From Rhizobium sp. NFR07 (GTDB lineage Bacteria > Pseudomonadota > Alphaproteobacteria > Rhizobiales > Rhizobiaceae): 64,000 bases of DNA. The stretch is from contig NZ_FOKM01000008.1 in the NCBI RefSeq assembly GCF_900111905.1, positions 186,001 to 250,000 on the forward strand, in the 5' to 3' direction. Positions 9,033-16,774 of the stretch are shown piece by piece (position 1 is the stretch's first letter; each line of letters starts with the position of its first letter). The notes beneath the pieces are model-generated. The model had not been told where the DNA came from and ran no database searches. It saw only the letters and a list, made by a program, of their open reading frames with translations. Position numbers and translations under genes: made by a program.

Positions 9033-9857
9033 TCACTTTCCGCCGGTTGTTGCCTGGCTCGACGTCAGGAAGCGCTGGAGGATGGCGAAGACGACGAAGG
9101 CGGGCAGGATGGTGAGGATGGCGGCTGCGAAGACCAGCGCATAGTCGGTGGAGCGTAGTGGATCGATCAGGCTCGCAATGGCGACTTGGGCGAGCTGGCC
9201 ATCGTCGCTGCGCATCGCCGTGAGAGGCCAGAGATACCATTCCCAGACGAAGACGAAATGCATCAGCCAGCAGGCGATCAGTGCGCCGCGGATATTGGGC
9301 AGGATCGCGGTGCGCAGCACTTCCCATAGGCCCGCACCGTCAAGGGATGCGGCATGGTCGAGCTCGCGCGGCACTTCCTCGATCGCCTGACGGATGAGGT
9401 AAACGCCGATCGGCGAAAAGATGAAGGGCAGGGCAAGCCCCCAGAAACTGTCGATCAGCCCGAGATCCCGAACCACGAAGAAAAGCGGCGGCAGGATGAC
9501 GTCGACGGGAATGAAAAGGGTAAATAGCATCAGGAGAAAAAGCGCCTGTCGGCCACGGAAGCGAAATCGCGAGAGCGCGTAACCGGCAAGCAGGCTGGAA
9601 ACCGTCGTTCCTGTCGCCATGACGAAGCCGAGCAGTACGGTATTAAAGAGCTGGGTCTGCAAAAGTGGAAGCGTGAATGCACGACGATAGGCATCGATGC
9701 CCGGTTCGGCCGGCAGAAAGGTCCAGAGCGACAGGCTGCCGGCATATCGGTACATGTCGCTGTTGTCGCGGAAGGAGGCGGCGAGCGCGAGCAGGATCGG
9801 CGCCACGAACAGTGCCGCCAGCACAAGTCGGAGCATGAAGCGGAGCGGCCGTTTCAT
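9033..9857 (-). CDS. CUT1-type ABC permease, MalG-like
   Basis: A 274-residue inner-membrane permease with about six helices. After the basic start (MKRPLRFMLRLVL) a helix leads into ALAASFRDNSDMY, the position of the MalG family pattern. The EAA loop is DHAASLDGAGLWEVLRTAIL near residue 178. The start overlaps the MalF-like stop by four bases (ATGA). It is the partner of the 9854-10783 product. Confidence 0.91.
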   Translation of the reverse strand: MKRPLRFMLRLVLAALFVAPILLALAASFRDNSDMYRYAGSLSLWTFLPAEPGIDAYRRAFTLPLLQTQLFNTVLLGFVMATGTTVSSLLAGYALSRFRFRGRQALFLLMLFTLFIPVDVILPPLFFVVRDLGLIDSFWGLALPFIFSPIGVYLIRQAIEEVPRELDHAASLDGAGLWEVLRTAILPNIRGALIACWLMHFVFVWEWYLWPLTAMRSDDGQLAQVAIASLIDPLRSTDYALVFAAAILTILPAFVVFAILQRFLTSSQATTGGK

Positions 9858-10783
9858 TCATAGGTCCACTTCACGGCAAGCCAGCGCAGCTCCAGCGCGA
9901 TGATGACGATGAGCCCGAAGAGCAGCGCGAGCGACATGGCGCTTGCGGTGCCGAGATCGAAATAGCTGAAAGCGGTCTCGTAGATCTGGAAGCTAGCAAG
10001 GTCCGTCGCCCCGGTCGGGCCGCCCTTCGTCAGCATCAGCACGGGCACCAGGATCTGGAACGAGGCGAGCGTCGCCAGCACGACGGCGAACTGAAAGCTT
10101 CTAGCGAGAAGCGGCAGCGTGATGGTGAAGAACAGGGCGAACGGACCCGCGCCATCGAGCTTCGCAGCGTTAGCGATCTGCGGCGGGATGGCGGAAAGCC
10201 CGGCGAGGAATACCAGCATGGTGACGCCGACATCGCGCCAGATGGACAGGCCGAGCACCAGCATCTGCGCCGGCGCTTCCGTCGACAGCCAGGCGACGCG
10301 CGGCAGGCCGATGCCGGACAGGATGGCGTTGACCGCCCCGACATTGGCGTCGAACATATAGGCGAAGATGAAGGTGGTGACAGGAAGGCCGAAGAACATC
10401 GGCGAGATGACCATGGCCCGCACGACGGCATTGCCGCCGGTATTGGCCCGCAGCATCAGCGCCGCGGCGAGCCCCAGCGCAAGCTGCACAGGGACCTTTG
10501 CGACTGCTGCGAACAGGCTGAGCCAGAGCCCCCACTGGAAGCGGCTGTCGGAGAGGGCGAAGCCGAAATTATCCAGCCCGGCGTTGCCGATCCTCTGGCC
10601 ACCGGGATCGAATGTTCCGGTACTCGTGTAGACCGCCTCGGCAATCAGCCAGAGCTTGAACAGGCACAGCATGACGAGGGCGGGCGCAAGAAACACGAGC
10701 GCCGGCCCCCAACCTTCCAGAAGGGCGGGCAATCGAGGCTTGAGCCTGACCGGTCTGATTGCGATTGTTGTATCCATAGGCAT
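9854..10783 (-). CDS. CUT1-type ABC permease, MalF-like
   Basis: A 309-residue inner-membrane permease, with a cytoplasmic stretch of about 30 residues before helix 1. The EAA loop is NAAKLDGAGPFALFFTITLP around residue 205. An internal ATG at 10777 is equally possible as the start, because neither has a clear ribosome site. It begins 18 bases after the binding-protein gene and couples to the MalG-like gene by a four-base overlap. Confidence 0.91.
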   Translation of the reverse strand: MPMDTTIAIRPVRLKPRLPALLEGWGPALVFLAPALVMLCLFKLWLIAEAVYTSTGTFDPGGQRIGNAGLDNFGFALSDSRFQWGLWLSLFAAVAKVPVQLALGLAAALMLRANTGGNAVVRAMVISPMFFGLPVTTFIFAYMFDANVGAVNAILSGIGLPRVAWLSTEAPAQMLVLGLSIWRDVGVTMLVFLAGLSAIPPQIANAAKLDGAGPFALFFTITLPLLARSFQFAVVLATLASFQILVPVLMLTKGGPTGATDLASFQIYETAFSYFDLGTASAMSLALLFGLIVIIALELRWLAVKWTYE

Positions 10784-10801
10784 CGCGCTTGTGGTCTTGT
10801 C

Positions 10802-12136
10802 CTAACCGTAGCGGCGCAGCTGGGCGTCGATGCGCCGCGTGGCATCGTCGGCCAGCGGTTTCACGTCGCCGCCGCTGACGATGTCGGCCTCAAGCCGGCT
10901 CCACATCGTGTCGAGTTCGGAAAAGCCCGGCACCTTGGGGCGCGGCACCGACCATTCGGTGATGCTGTCGATGAACAGTGCCATGGGTTTCGTCTGGAAT
11001 TCCGGACGGTCGGCGACCATCGATTTGCGGATCGGCGGTGATGTCCAGCCGCGCGCGACGACATCGTTGCCTTGGGGCGAGCCCATGAATTTCAAGAAAA
11101 GCTTGGCGTCACCTATCTTCGCCGTCTGGCGATTGACCAGCCAGGCGAAGGAGCCGGTATGGATGATCGGCGTCCGGATATAGGGAACCGGCGCGGTGGC
11201 GAGGTCGATATCCGGCCGCGCCTTTCTGATCGGCGCAAGGTAAAGCGGCACGCCGCAGAAGAAGGCGACCTGGTCGTTGTAGAACATGTCCTTCTGGGTG
11301 GAAACCGGGGCGATGCCGTGCCTGTGGTGGATGTCCTGGATGAGCTGCAGGCCTTTGATCGCCTCTGGAGAGTTGAGACAGCCGCTGCTCTTCAGTCCGT
11401 CGTCACTCACCATCTTCCAGGCATCCGAGCCCTTTTCTCCGGCGCTGCGCGGATAGCTGCCGGAGAAGAACAGGCCGGTATTGCCCATGTTCGGATAGAG
11501 GGCGAAGAACTGCTCGTTGCCGCGGCGCTTGCGCTCGGCCGCCTGGATTTCGGTGAAGACCCGCAGCCATTCGTCCCATGTCCATGCATCGGCCAGCGTT
11601 TCGGGCAGCTTCAGACCATAGCGCTCGGTCAGCTGGCGATCGTAATAGAGCGCCTGGCCGTTCTCGTTGGTGGAAGGGCCGTAGAACTCGCCGTCGATCT
11701 CGCTGCCGAGCCGCACCGTCGGAAAAAAATCCTCGAGATCTTCCTTGGTGAACATGTCGGTGACCGGTTCGATCAGGCCGAGCTTTTTATAGGTGATGAC
11801 ATTTGGCGCATTGGCGAGAAAAACGTCCGGACCAATGCCGCCCTGGTTGGCGGAGCGGACGGCGCGATCCAGGTCGCCGAACGGGACCTTGCGGAATTTC
11901 AGCGCGCCACCGCCGACGGCGCTCCATCTCTCTTGAACCCGCGCCATCATGTTGTCGACGAAGGCGCCGCCGTCCCAGATGAGCAGCTCCAGTTCTTCGC
12001 CCTTGAGCCCGGCATAGGGATCGGCCTGCGCGAAGGCCGGGGAAAGGCCGCCTAAGGCCGTGGCCGCAAGACCGGCGGAAAGGCCTTTGAGGACATCGCG
12101 ACGGCTCGGCTCGAAAGGGATTGCGGATCTGGTCAT
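10802..12136 (-). CDS. ABC transporter substrate-binding protein with Tat-type signal
   Basis: A 444-residue solute-binding protein of the CUT1 class. The N-terminus carries a twin-arginine signal (SRRDVLKG near residues 10-17, then a hydrophobic, alanine/glycine-rich segment ending in SPAFA), so it is probably folded before export. The partner protein at 3553-4827 has a Sec signal instead. The open frame extends to 12298, but AAGGACGAG sits just before ATG 12136. The mature protein contains IWDGGAFVDNMM and the DRQLTERYGLKLPETLADAW segment typical of ligand-lobe regions. It lies between MetE-like copy 2 (41 bases) and the MalF-like permease. The ligand is unknown. Confidence 0.9.
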   Translation of the reverse strand: MTRSAIPFEPSRRDVLKGLSAGLAATALGGLSPAFAQADPYAGLKGEELELLIWDGGAFVDNMMARVQERWSAVGGGALKFRKVPFGDLDRAVRSANQGGIGPDVFLANAPNVITYKKLGLIEPVTDMFTKEDLEDFFPTVRLGSEIDGEFYGPSTNENGQALYYDRQLTERYGLKLPETLADAWTWDEWLRVFTEIQAAERKRRGNEQFFALYPNMGNTGLFFSGSYPRSAGEKGSDAWKMVSDDGLKSSGCLNSPEAIKGLQLIQDIHHRHGIAPVSTQKDMFYNDQVAFFCGVPLYLAPIRKARPDIDLATAPVPYIRTPIIHTGSFAWLVNRQTAKIGDAKLFLKFMGSPQGNDVVARGWTSPPIRKSMVADRPEFQTKPMALFIDSITEWSVPRPKVPGFSELDTMWSRLEADIVSGGDVKPLADDATRRIDAQLRRYG

Positions 12137-12177
12137 CGGTCTCGTCCTTCGTGAAGCGGCGGATCGGAATGGCGGTG

Positions 12178-13266
12178 TCAGCGGGATGCGTATTCGGGAA
12201 TATCGATGCTGAGTTCGCGGCGTATGATGTTCGTGCCCTTGACCAGCGCCTCGATCTTGCCGCGGGCGACATGGCGCGGCAGGAACCACATGCCGCAATC
12301 CGTCGAGGGATGAAGCCGCTCCGGCGGCACGATCTTCAGCGCTTCGCGCAGACGGTCGGCGATATGTTCGGGTGTCTCGATCTCATGCGTTCCCATACCG
12401 ATCAGGCCGAGATGCACATGCTTGCCGCCGGCCTCCGTCAGGAGATCGGGTGAGTGGCCGGGCTGTTCATATTCGATGCTCATCGCCTGGATCGGGGTCT
12501 CCGACAGGAGGCGAAGGACCTCCGGGTAGGAGGGATTGATCATCTTGGAGGTCGAATATTTCGCATAGCCATAACAGACATGCAGCACGACCGGCGTGGT
12601 CACGCCTTCCAGCAGTCGTTCGATCGCCGCTTTGCCGATCTCGCGCGAGCGGCTCAGCTTGAAATGCAGGGCAGGGTCGGCGACCATGAGGACATCCGTC
12701 CCCTCCGCCTCCAGTTCCTTGAGCTCACGGTTCAGTACCTCGGCTAGTGCCAAGATGGCATCCTCGGGGCGCTGGTAGTATTCGTCGGCCAGCCGATCAT
12801 AGAGCGTAAACGGACCGACGATCGGCGCCTTTACCGGCCGCCGCGCATGTTTTTTGAGGAAACGCAGCTCATTGACTGCCGGCGAGGAAATCCATTCCAG
12901 CGGCCCGGTGATCGTCGGAGACAGGCGAAAATTCTGCCAGAGTTCGCCGAAATCGGTGCGGGCGGTCTTGCTCTTGAGTTCGCTGGTGAACTCTTTGTCC
13001 CGGATCGTCTTCCGGCTGATGCCGCCGATCCCCTGGACGAAATGCCGGTCGTAATGCTGGCGGCGTATCTCGCCATCGGTCACGACATCGAGGCCGGCTC
13101 GCTCCTGCTCATCGATGGCCAGGAGCACCGCGTCGTCCATCGCGTCCTGCAGCACGTCGGGTTCCGGCCGCCACCAGCTGCCGTCATGGTGGTGTTCATG
13201 CCCGTGCCGTACCAGCCATTGCGGCTTCACATAGCTTCCGACGATCTGGGTGCTGAGCGGCTGCAT
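12178..13266 (-). CDS. MetE C-terminal-domain-like methyltransferase, copy 2
   Basis: A 362-residue paralogue of the 2411-3481 product; the two align without gaps over most of their length, starting PLSTQIVGSY. Zinc ligands are kept: HVC (LHVCYGY), Glu in SIEYEQPGH and Cys in STDCGMW. The IDEPA motif of copy 1 is VADPA here (residues 195-199), so the acidic residue expected to hold the amino group of a homocysteine-like substrate is Ala196. That suggests a different acceptor. It is the first gene of operon A, followed by binding protein, two permeases and ATPase. The promoter region is shared with the divergent phosphoesterase and contains two copies of the TTGTCACAA-type motif. CAGGA precedes the start. 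Confidence 0.85.
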   Translation of the reverse strand: MQPLSTQIVGSYVKPQWLVRHGHEHHHDGSWWRPEPDVLQDAMDDAVLLAIDEQERAGLDVVTDGEIRRQHYDRHFVQGIGGISRKTIRDKEFTSELKSKTARTDFGELWQNFRLSPTITGPLEWISSPAVNELRFLKKHARRPVKAPIVGPFTLYDRLADEYYQRPEDAILALAEVLNRELKELEAEGTDVLMVADPALHFKLSRSREIGKAAIERLLEGVTTPVVLHVCYGYAKYSTSKMINPSYPEVLRLLSETPIQAMSIEYEQPGHSPDLLTEAGGKHVHLGLIGMGTHEIETPEHIADRLREALKIVPPERLHPSTDCGMWFLPRHVARGKIEALVKGTNIIRRELSIDIPEYASR

Positions 13267-13364
13267 GGAAATTTCCTGTATCCTGTTGGCAGAGAGACAC
13301 CGCCATCACCCTTCTAAAGCCGGGGCAGGCGCGCCTGACAGGGCCACTTTCCGGCCGTCGCCCT

Positions 13365-13378
13365 GCCACTTGTCACAA
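13365..13378. promoter_or_regulatory. candidate operator GCCACTTGTCACAA, divergent promoter region
   Basis: Identical 14-mer to that at 7822-7835. It lies 104 bases (to the palindrome core) from the start of MetE-like copy 2 and about 120 bases from the start of the phosphoesterase. A partial direct repeat GCCACTT is also seen 22 bases to the left (13343-13349), two helical turns away. Function as a repressor site is inferred from recurrence and position only. Confidence 0.5.
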
Positions 13379-13398
13379 AACCTCGTTGAAGGCGCAGC

Positions 13399-13413
13399 TA
13401 TGTGACAACTGGC
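13399..13413. promoter_or_regulatory. second, inverted operator-like site
   Basis: TATGTGACAACTGGC; its reverse complement GCCAGTTGTCACATA matches the 13365-13378 site at 12 of 14 positions. The two cores are centred 30 bases apart in opposite orientation, on the same promoter between operon A and the phosphoesterase gene. The arrangement suggests a pair of dimer sites, but it is unproven. Confidence 0.4.
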
Positions 13414-13496
13414 ATGACCGGGTCACCGAAGTGGCTCTTCGATCGGCCATCGGCGCGGCGTTAATGTCGGTGCCGAAAGTGTTTCAGGAGATGCGG

Positions 13497-14366
13497 ATGA
13501 CCAGGATTGCTTTTATCGCCGATATTCATCACGGGCGGGACGTGATGACCAAGAAGAGCTCGCTCGGCCTGCCCTTGCTCGCCAGGTTCGCGGATTTCGT
13601 GCGTCAGGAGCGACCGGACATCGTCATCGATCTCGGTGACCGCATCTCGGACGAAAACCGCGAGCGGGATCTGCTGCTGGAGCGCCAGGTCGCCGAAGCG
13701 TTCAAGGCGATCGACGTGCCGGTGTTTCACCTTAACGGCAATCACGATCGCGACTTTCTGGAGGTCGCCGACAACGAGCAGATCCTCGGTCAGAGCCTCG
13801 GGCACCAGATCGTTGATCTCGGCGAGTGGCAGGTCATCCTGTGGCGGGCCGATACCCATATCCACAGGCTAGAAACGCATTCGACCTTCAGGCTCGCGGA
13901 TGGCGATCTCGAATGGCTGGCCGCGCAGATGAAGGCCCTTTTAAAGCCGACCGTGATCGCCACGCATGTGCCGCTCTCCGGCCAGTCGCAGACCAGCAAT
14001 TATTATTTCGAGAACAATCCGCATATCGCACGCTATCCGGAAACGGCCGAGATCCAAGCCGTGGTTCGCGCGGCGAAGGTGCCGGTCATCTGCATATCCG
14101 GCCATGTCCATTGGAATACGCTCACCTTCGTCGACGGCATACCCCATGTGACGCTGCAATCGCTGACAGAGACCTTCACGACAATGCCGGAAGCGGCGGA
14201 GGCCTGGGGCGTACTCGATCTCGGCGACATGGTGCGCTGGTCAGCCTTCGGCCGGCAGCGCTTCGGTTTCGAGGTCGATGCCGCATCGACGGCACAGCGT
14301 TGGCCGCAGCCGCACGGCAATTTTCACGAGATGCGCCGGAAGGCCATGGCCGCTGCCGCCCTATGA
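13497..14366 (+). CDS. calcineurin-like metallophosphoesterase
   Basis: A 289-residue protein with every metal-site motif of the family: DIHHG (near residue 8), GD in DLGDR, GNHD (LNGNHD), the single His in ATHVP, and GHVH (ISGHVH). It should be an active dinuclear-metal phosphomono- or diesterase, related to the GlpQ/GpdQ/CpdA-like group. CAGGAG at 13485-13490 gives good spacing to ATG 13497; the longer frame from 13386 is not used. It is transcribed divergently from operon A and shares its operator-bearing promoter region. Its 3' end meets the MocR-type gene tail to tail with six overlapping bases. The substrate may be a phosphodiester brought in by the importers; this is inference. Confidence 0.88.
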   Translation: MTRIAFIADIHHGRDVMTKKSSLGLPLLARFADFVRQERPDIVIDLGDRISDENRERDLLLERQVAEAFKAIDVPVFHLNGNHDRDFLEVADNEQILGQSLGHQIVDLGEWQVILWRADTHIHRLETHSTFRLADGDLEWLAAQMKALLKPTVIATHVPLSGQSQTSNYYFENNPHIARYPETAEIQAVVRAAKVPVICISGHVHWNTLTFVDGIPHVTLQSLTETFTTMPEAAEAWGVLDLGDMVRWSAFGRQRFGFEVDAASTAQRWPQPHGNFHEMRRKAMAAAAL

Positions 14367-15737
14367 GCGGAGGATGTCGGCGAGATCCCGCATGCCCTTG
14401 ATGGTGGTGAACTCGCCGGCATAGGCGAAGCCGAGCAGCAGCGCGCGGCGCTGCGGGTCGGCGTACCAGGGCGAGATGTTGCGTGGTTCCAGTCCGCGCG
14501 CAGCCGATTGGCGTAAAAGCCGCTCGACATCCATGCCATCGGGAAGCATCAGCATGTGACCGAGCCCGCCCGGTTCGGGAGACAGCTGCACTGCGGCCGG
14601 CATGTCATCCGGCCAAGAGCCGACCAGCGACTGCCGGCGCACCGCCAGAACGGCGCGCATCCTGTCGATATAACGGTCGAGATGTCCCTCCCGCATGAAC
14701 TGTTCCAGCATGTATTGCTCGATCAGCGGCGGGCGGAAATCCATCGCCGCGCGGGTGGCGACCAGTCGGTCGATCATCGCGGGCTGGGCGACGATATAGC
14801 CGATCCGCAGCGAGCGGAACATCGTCCAGCTCCATGTGGAGAGGTAGATGGTGCGGTCGCGGCTCGCCTCGTCGGCGAAGATGGGTGGCCGCGGCTCGGG
14901 CAGCAGTGCGGTGTTGTCCATCTCCACAACATAGGCATCGTTCGCCTCGGCGCGCTGTTGAATATCCCGCTCGCGGGCATCGCTCAGCATCGACCCGGAC
15001 GGAAACTGGCGGACAGGCGACAGGTGAACGAGCCGAAAGCGCTCGGGCGCCGTGTCGATCCGCAAGCCTTCTCCGTCCACCGGCAGTGGAACGACGTTGG
15101 CCCCGGCAAGCGTTAGGGTGGTGCGTATGCGCAGTTCAGCGGGATCTTCCATCAGCGCCACATCGCCGGTGCGCAGAAGCGTGCGCGCGACGAGATCAAG
15201 CCCCTGGGTCATGCCTGAGGTGACGATGATCTGATCGGGGTGGCAAACGAGCGCGCGGCGGCGCTTCAGGTAGGCGGCAATCTGCTCCCGCAGTGGGGCG
15301 AAGCCGGCGGGATCGCCTTCGCTCATCAGTTCGCGCATCCGCGCGGCCTGTTCCGTGCCGATCCTTTGCCAGACGTCGAAAGGGAAATAGTCGAGCGTCG
15401 GGCCCCAGGCGAGTGCGTTGACGACGGCGCGCGGCGCGGCGGGCAGTTCCGCGATCGGCGTGACGCGCCCCGGCAGGGCACGGCGCTGTTCGAGATAACG
15501 GACGGAATTGACGAATGTACCCGAGCCGGTGACACCGATGATCAGGCCCTCGGCCATCAGCATGTCGAAAGCGTCAGACACGGTGCTGCGGGAGACGCCG
15601 AGTTCCTGGCTGAGCTGACGTGTCGACGGCAGGCGCTGGCCCGGCTTATAGGCGCCACTCAGGATGCGGGTCTCTATGGATCGGGCAATCTGCTCGGCCA
15701 GAGGCAGGGAGGCGTCGCGATCGAGCTGAAACTGCAT
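14361..15737 (-). CDS. MocR-type GntR regulator with degenerate PLP site
   Basis: A 458-residue regulator. The N-terminal GntR winged helix (residues 1-78) includes LSQELGVSRSTVSDAFDML as recognition region, followed by a fold-type-I aminotransferase domain. In MocR proteins the PLP lysine lies in a pattern like GTFSKTLFP; here the same place reads STWSWTMFR, so the lysine is Trp304 and the preceding Phe is Trp302. The DDY pattern that contacts the cofactor is MDN (VEMDNTA). It therefore cannot form the usual internal aldimine and may sense a different ligand. GGAGGGG precedes the start. Convergent with the phosphoesterase gene, it is the natural candidate to bind the repeated TTGTCACAA motif; this is inference. 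Confidence 0.85.
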   Translation of the reverse strand: MQFQLDRDASLPLAEQIARSIETRILSGAYKPGQRLPSTRQLSQELGVSRSTVSDAFDMLMAEGLIIGVTGSGTFVNSVRYLEQRRALPGRVTPIAELPAAPRAVVNALAWGPTLDYFPFDVWQRIGTEQAARMRELMSEGDPAGFAPLREQIAAYLKRRRALVCHPDQIIVTSGMTQGLDLVARTLLRTGDVALMEDPAELRIRTTLTLAGANVVPLPVDGEGLRIDTAPERFRLVHLSPVRQFPSGSMLSDARERDIQQRAEANDAYVVEMDNTALLPEPRPPIFADEASRDRTIYLSTWSWTMFRSLRIGYIVAQPAMIDRLVATRAAMDFRPPLIEQYMLEQFMREGHLDRYIDRMRAVLAVRRQSLVGSWPDDMPAAVQLSPEPGGLGHMLMLPDGMDVERLLRQSAARGLEPRNISPWYADPQRRALLLGFAYAGEFTTIKGMRDLADILRS

Positions 15738-16008
15738 CCAATGCCCCTCCGCGGTATTCAGCCATTGGGAGACTGAGGATGACAGGTTTGACTAGTCCCG
15801 GGATGTTTCAGCAGGATGACGGTTGCGCCATCGCCACGAGAATTCCCAGCCATTCGGTTCTTTCCGCTCGTGTAACCTCGTCTTGGTGCAGTTTGCGATC
15901 TGTCCGTCACGTTTCCGAGGATCGACAAGTGCTTGCGTTTATGAGGGAACTCGATCGCCAGCTGCGCATTTTGTTGGATAAATCCAGCCAACTGCAGGTA
16001 CCTCGATC

Positions 16009-16749
16009 GTGCGCGCGATATTGCTACTTCTGACCACCCTTGTTTTTGCTGTTGTCATCTTCTGCGCCGGCATGGCGGTCACCGCCTACCTGATCGCGGA
16101 GCCGGAGCCTCATCGCTTTGCCCATCTCGATACGCCTGACCTCTGGACGTCGGAGCCGGTCGTAATCGACCCTTCAAGGCAGAGCTATGAAAGGATCGCG
16201 GCAGCGCCTGCCATTGCCTCGCTGCCGGCGGTCGAATCCACGAAGCAGGACGTCGCCGCGCGCAGCGGTGATGATGGAAATGCTATTGATCAGGGCGCAG
16301 ACAACGGATCCGTCGACGGGATGCAGACGGCTGCTCTTCTGCGCGATGACATGCCGCCCGCTGCCGTGACGGACCCTGCGCATGCGGAATGGTGTTATGA
16401 CCGTTACCGGTCCTACACGCCGGAAGATAACAGCTATCAGCCCTATGGCGGAGGTCCGAGGCAGCAGTGCCAGTCGCCATGGACGCCGATGGCCGAGGAC
16501 GCGCAGGCCAATGCTTCCGGCGATGCCTATAACCAGAAGATGGGCGTAGAGGCCGGGAGCGTGACTTACGCAACGGGCCAGGGTCAGCAGTCGGCTGCGC
16601 GCGTGCCCGCAGAGCATGCATCATCCGCGCCCGTCGGCGCCCATGAGGAATGGTGCTACGCGCGCTATCGCTCCTACCGCGTGGACGACAACAGTTACCA
16701 GCCGTTCGAAGGCGGTCCCCGCAGGGTATGCTCTTCGCCTTATGGCTGA
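16009..16749 (+). CDS. BA14K-like repeat protein, membrane anchored
   Basis: A 246-residue protein with an N-terminal hydrophobic segment (residues 3-27, signal or anchor) and two copies of the BA14K-type motif. One is around residue 125 ([19 protein letters not shown]) and one around residue 206 ([20 protein letters not shown]), each ending in a second Cys (GGGPRQQC and GGPRRVC). Paired cysteines suggest one disulfide per repeat in the periplasm. The region between the repeats is low complexity. BA14K proteins of Brucella and rhizobia are envelope proteins of poorly known role. The start is GTG 16009 with an AGG-type ribosome site ten bases upstream; confidence in the exact start is moderate. 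Confidence 0.75.
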   Translation: MRAILLLLTTLVFAVVIFCAGMAVTAYLIAEPEPHRFAHLDTPDLWTSEPVVIDPSRQSYERIAAAPAIASLPAVESTKQDVAARSGDDGNAIDQGADNGSVDGMQTAALLRDDMPPAAVTDPAHAEWCYDRYRSYTPEDNSYQPYGGGPRQQCQSPWTPMAEDAQANASGDAYNQKMGVEAGSVTYATGQGQQSAARVPAEHASSAPVGAHEEWCYARYRSYRVDDNSYQPFEGGPRRVCSSPYG

Positions 16750-16774
16750 GGCTCGGCTCCGGCGGGGGAGCCTC

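Noticed and set aside
7738..9144. 468-codon plus-strand frame opposite the second ATPase
   Set aside because: Antisense to an ATPase with all ABC motifs; no independent support.
13266..13496. SAM or cobalamin riboswitch ahead of MetE-like copy 2
   Set aside because: No conserved aptamer core could be recognised; the strong feature here is the TTGTCACAA-type repeat.
15921..15932. Third operator copy near the MocR-type gene
   Set aside because: On the minus strand GCACTTGTCGAT shares CACTTGTC with the operator, but the second half of the palindrome is missing and it lies about 185 bases from the MocR start.
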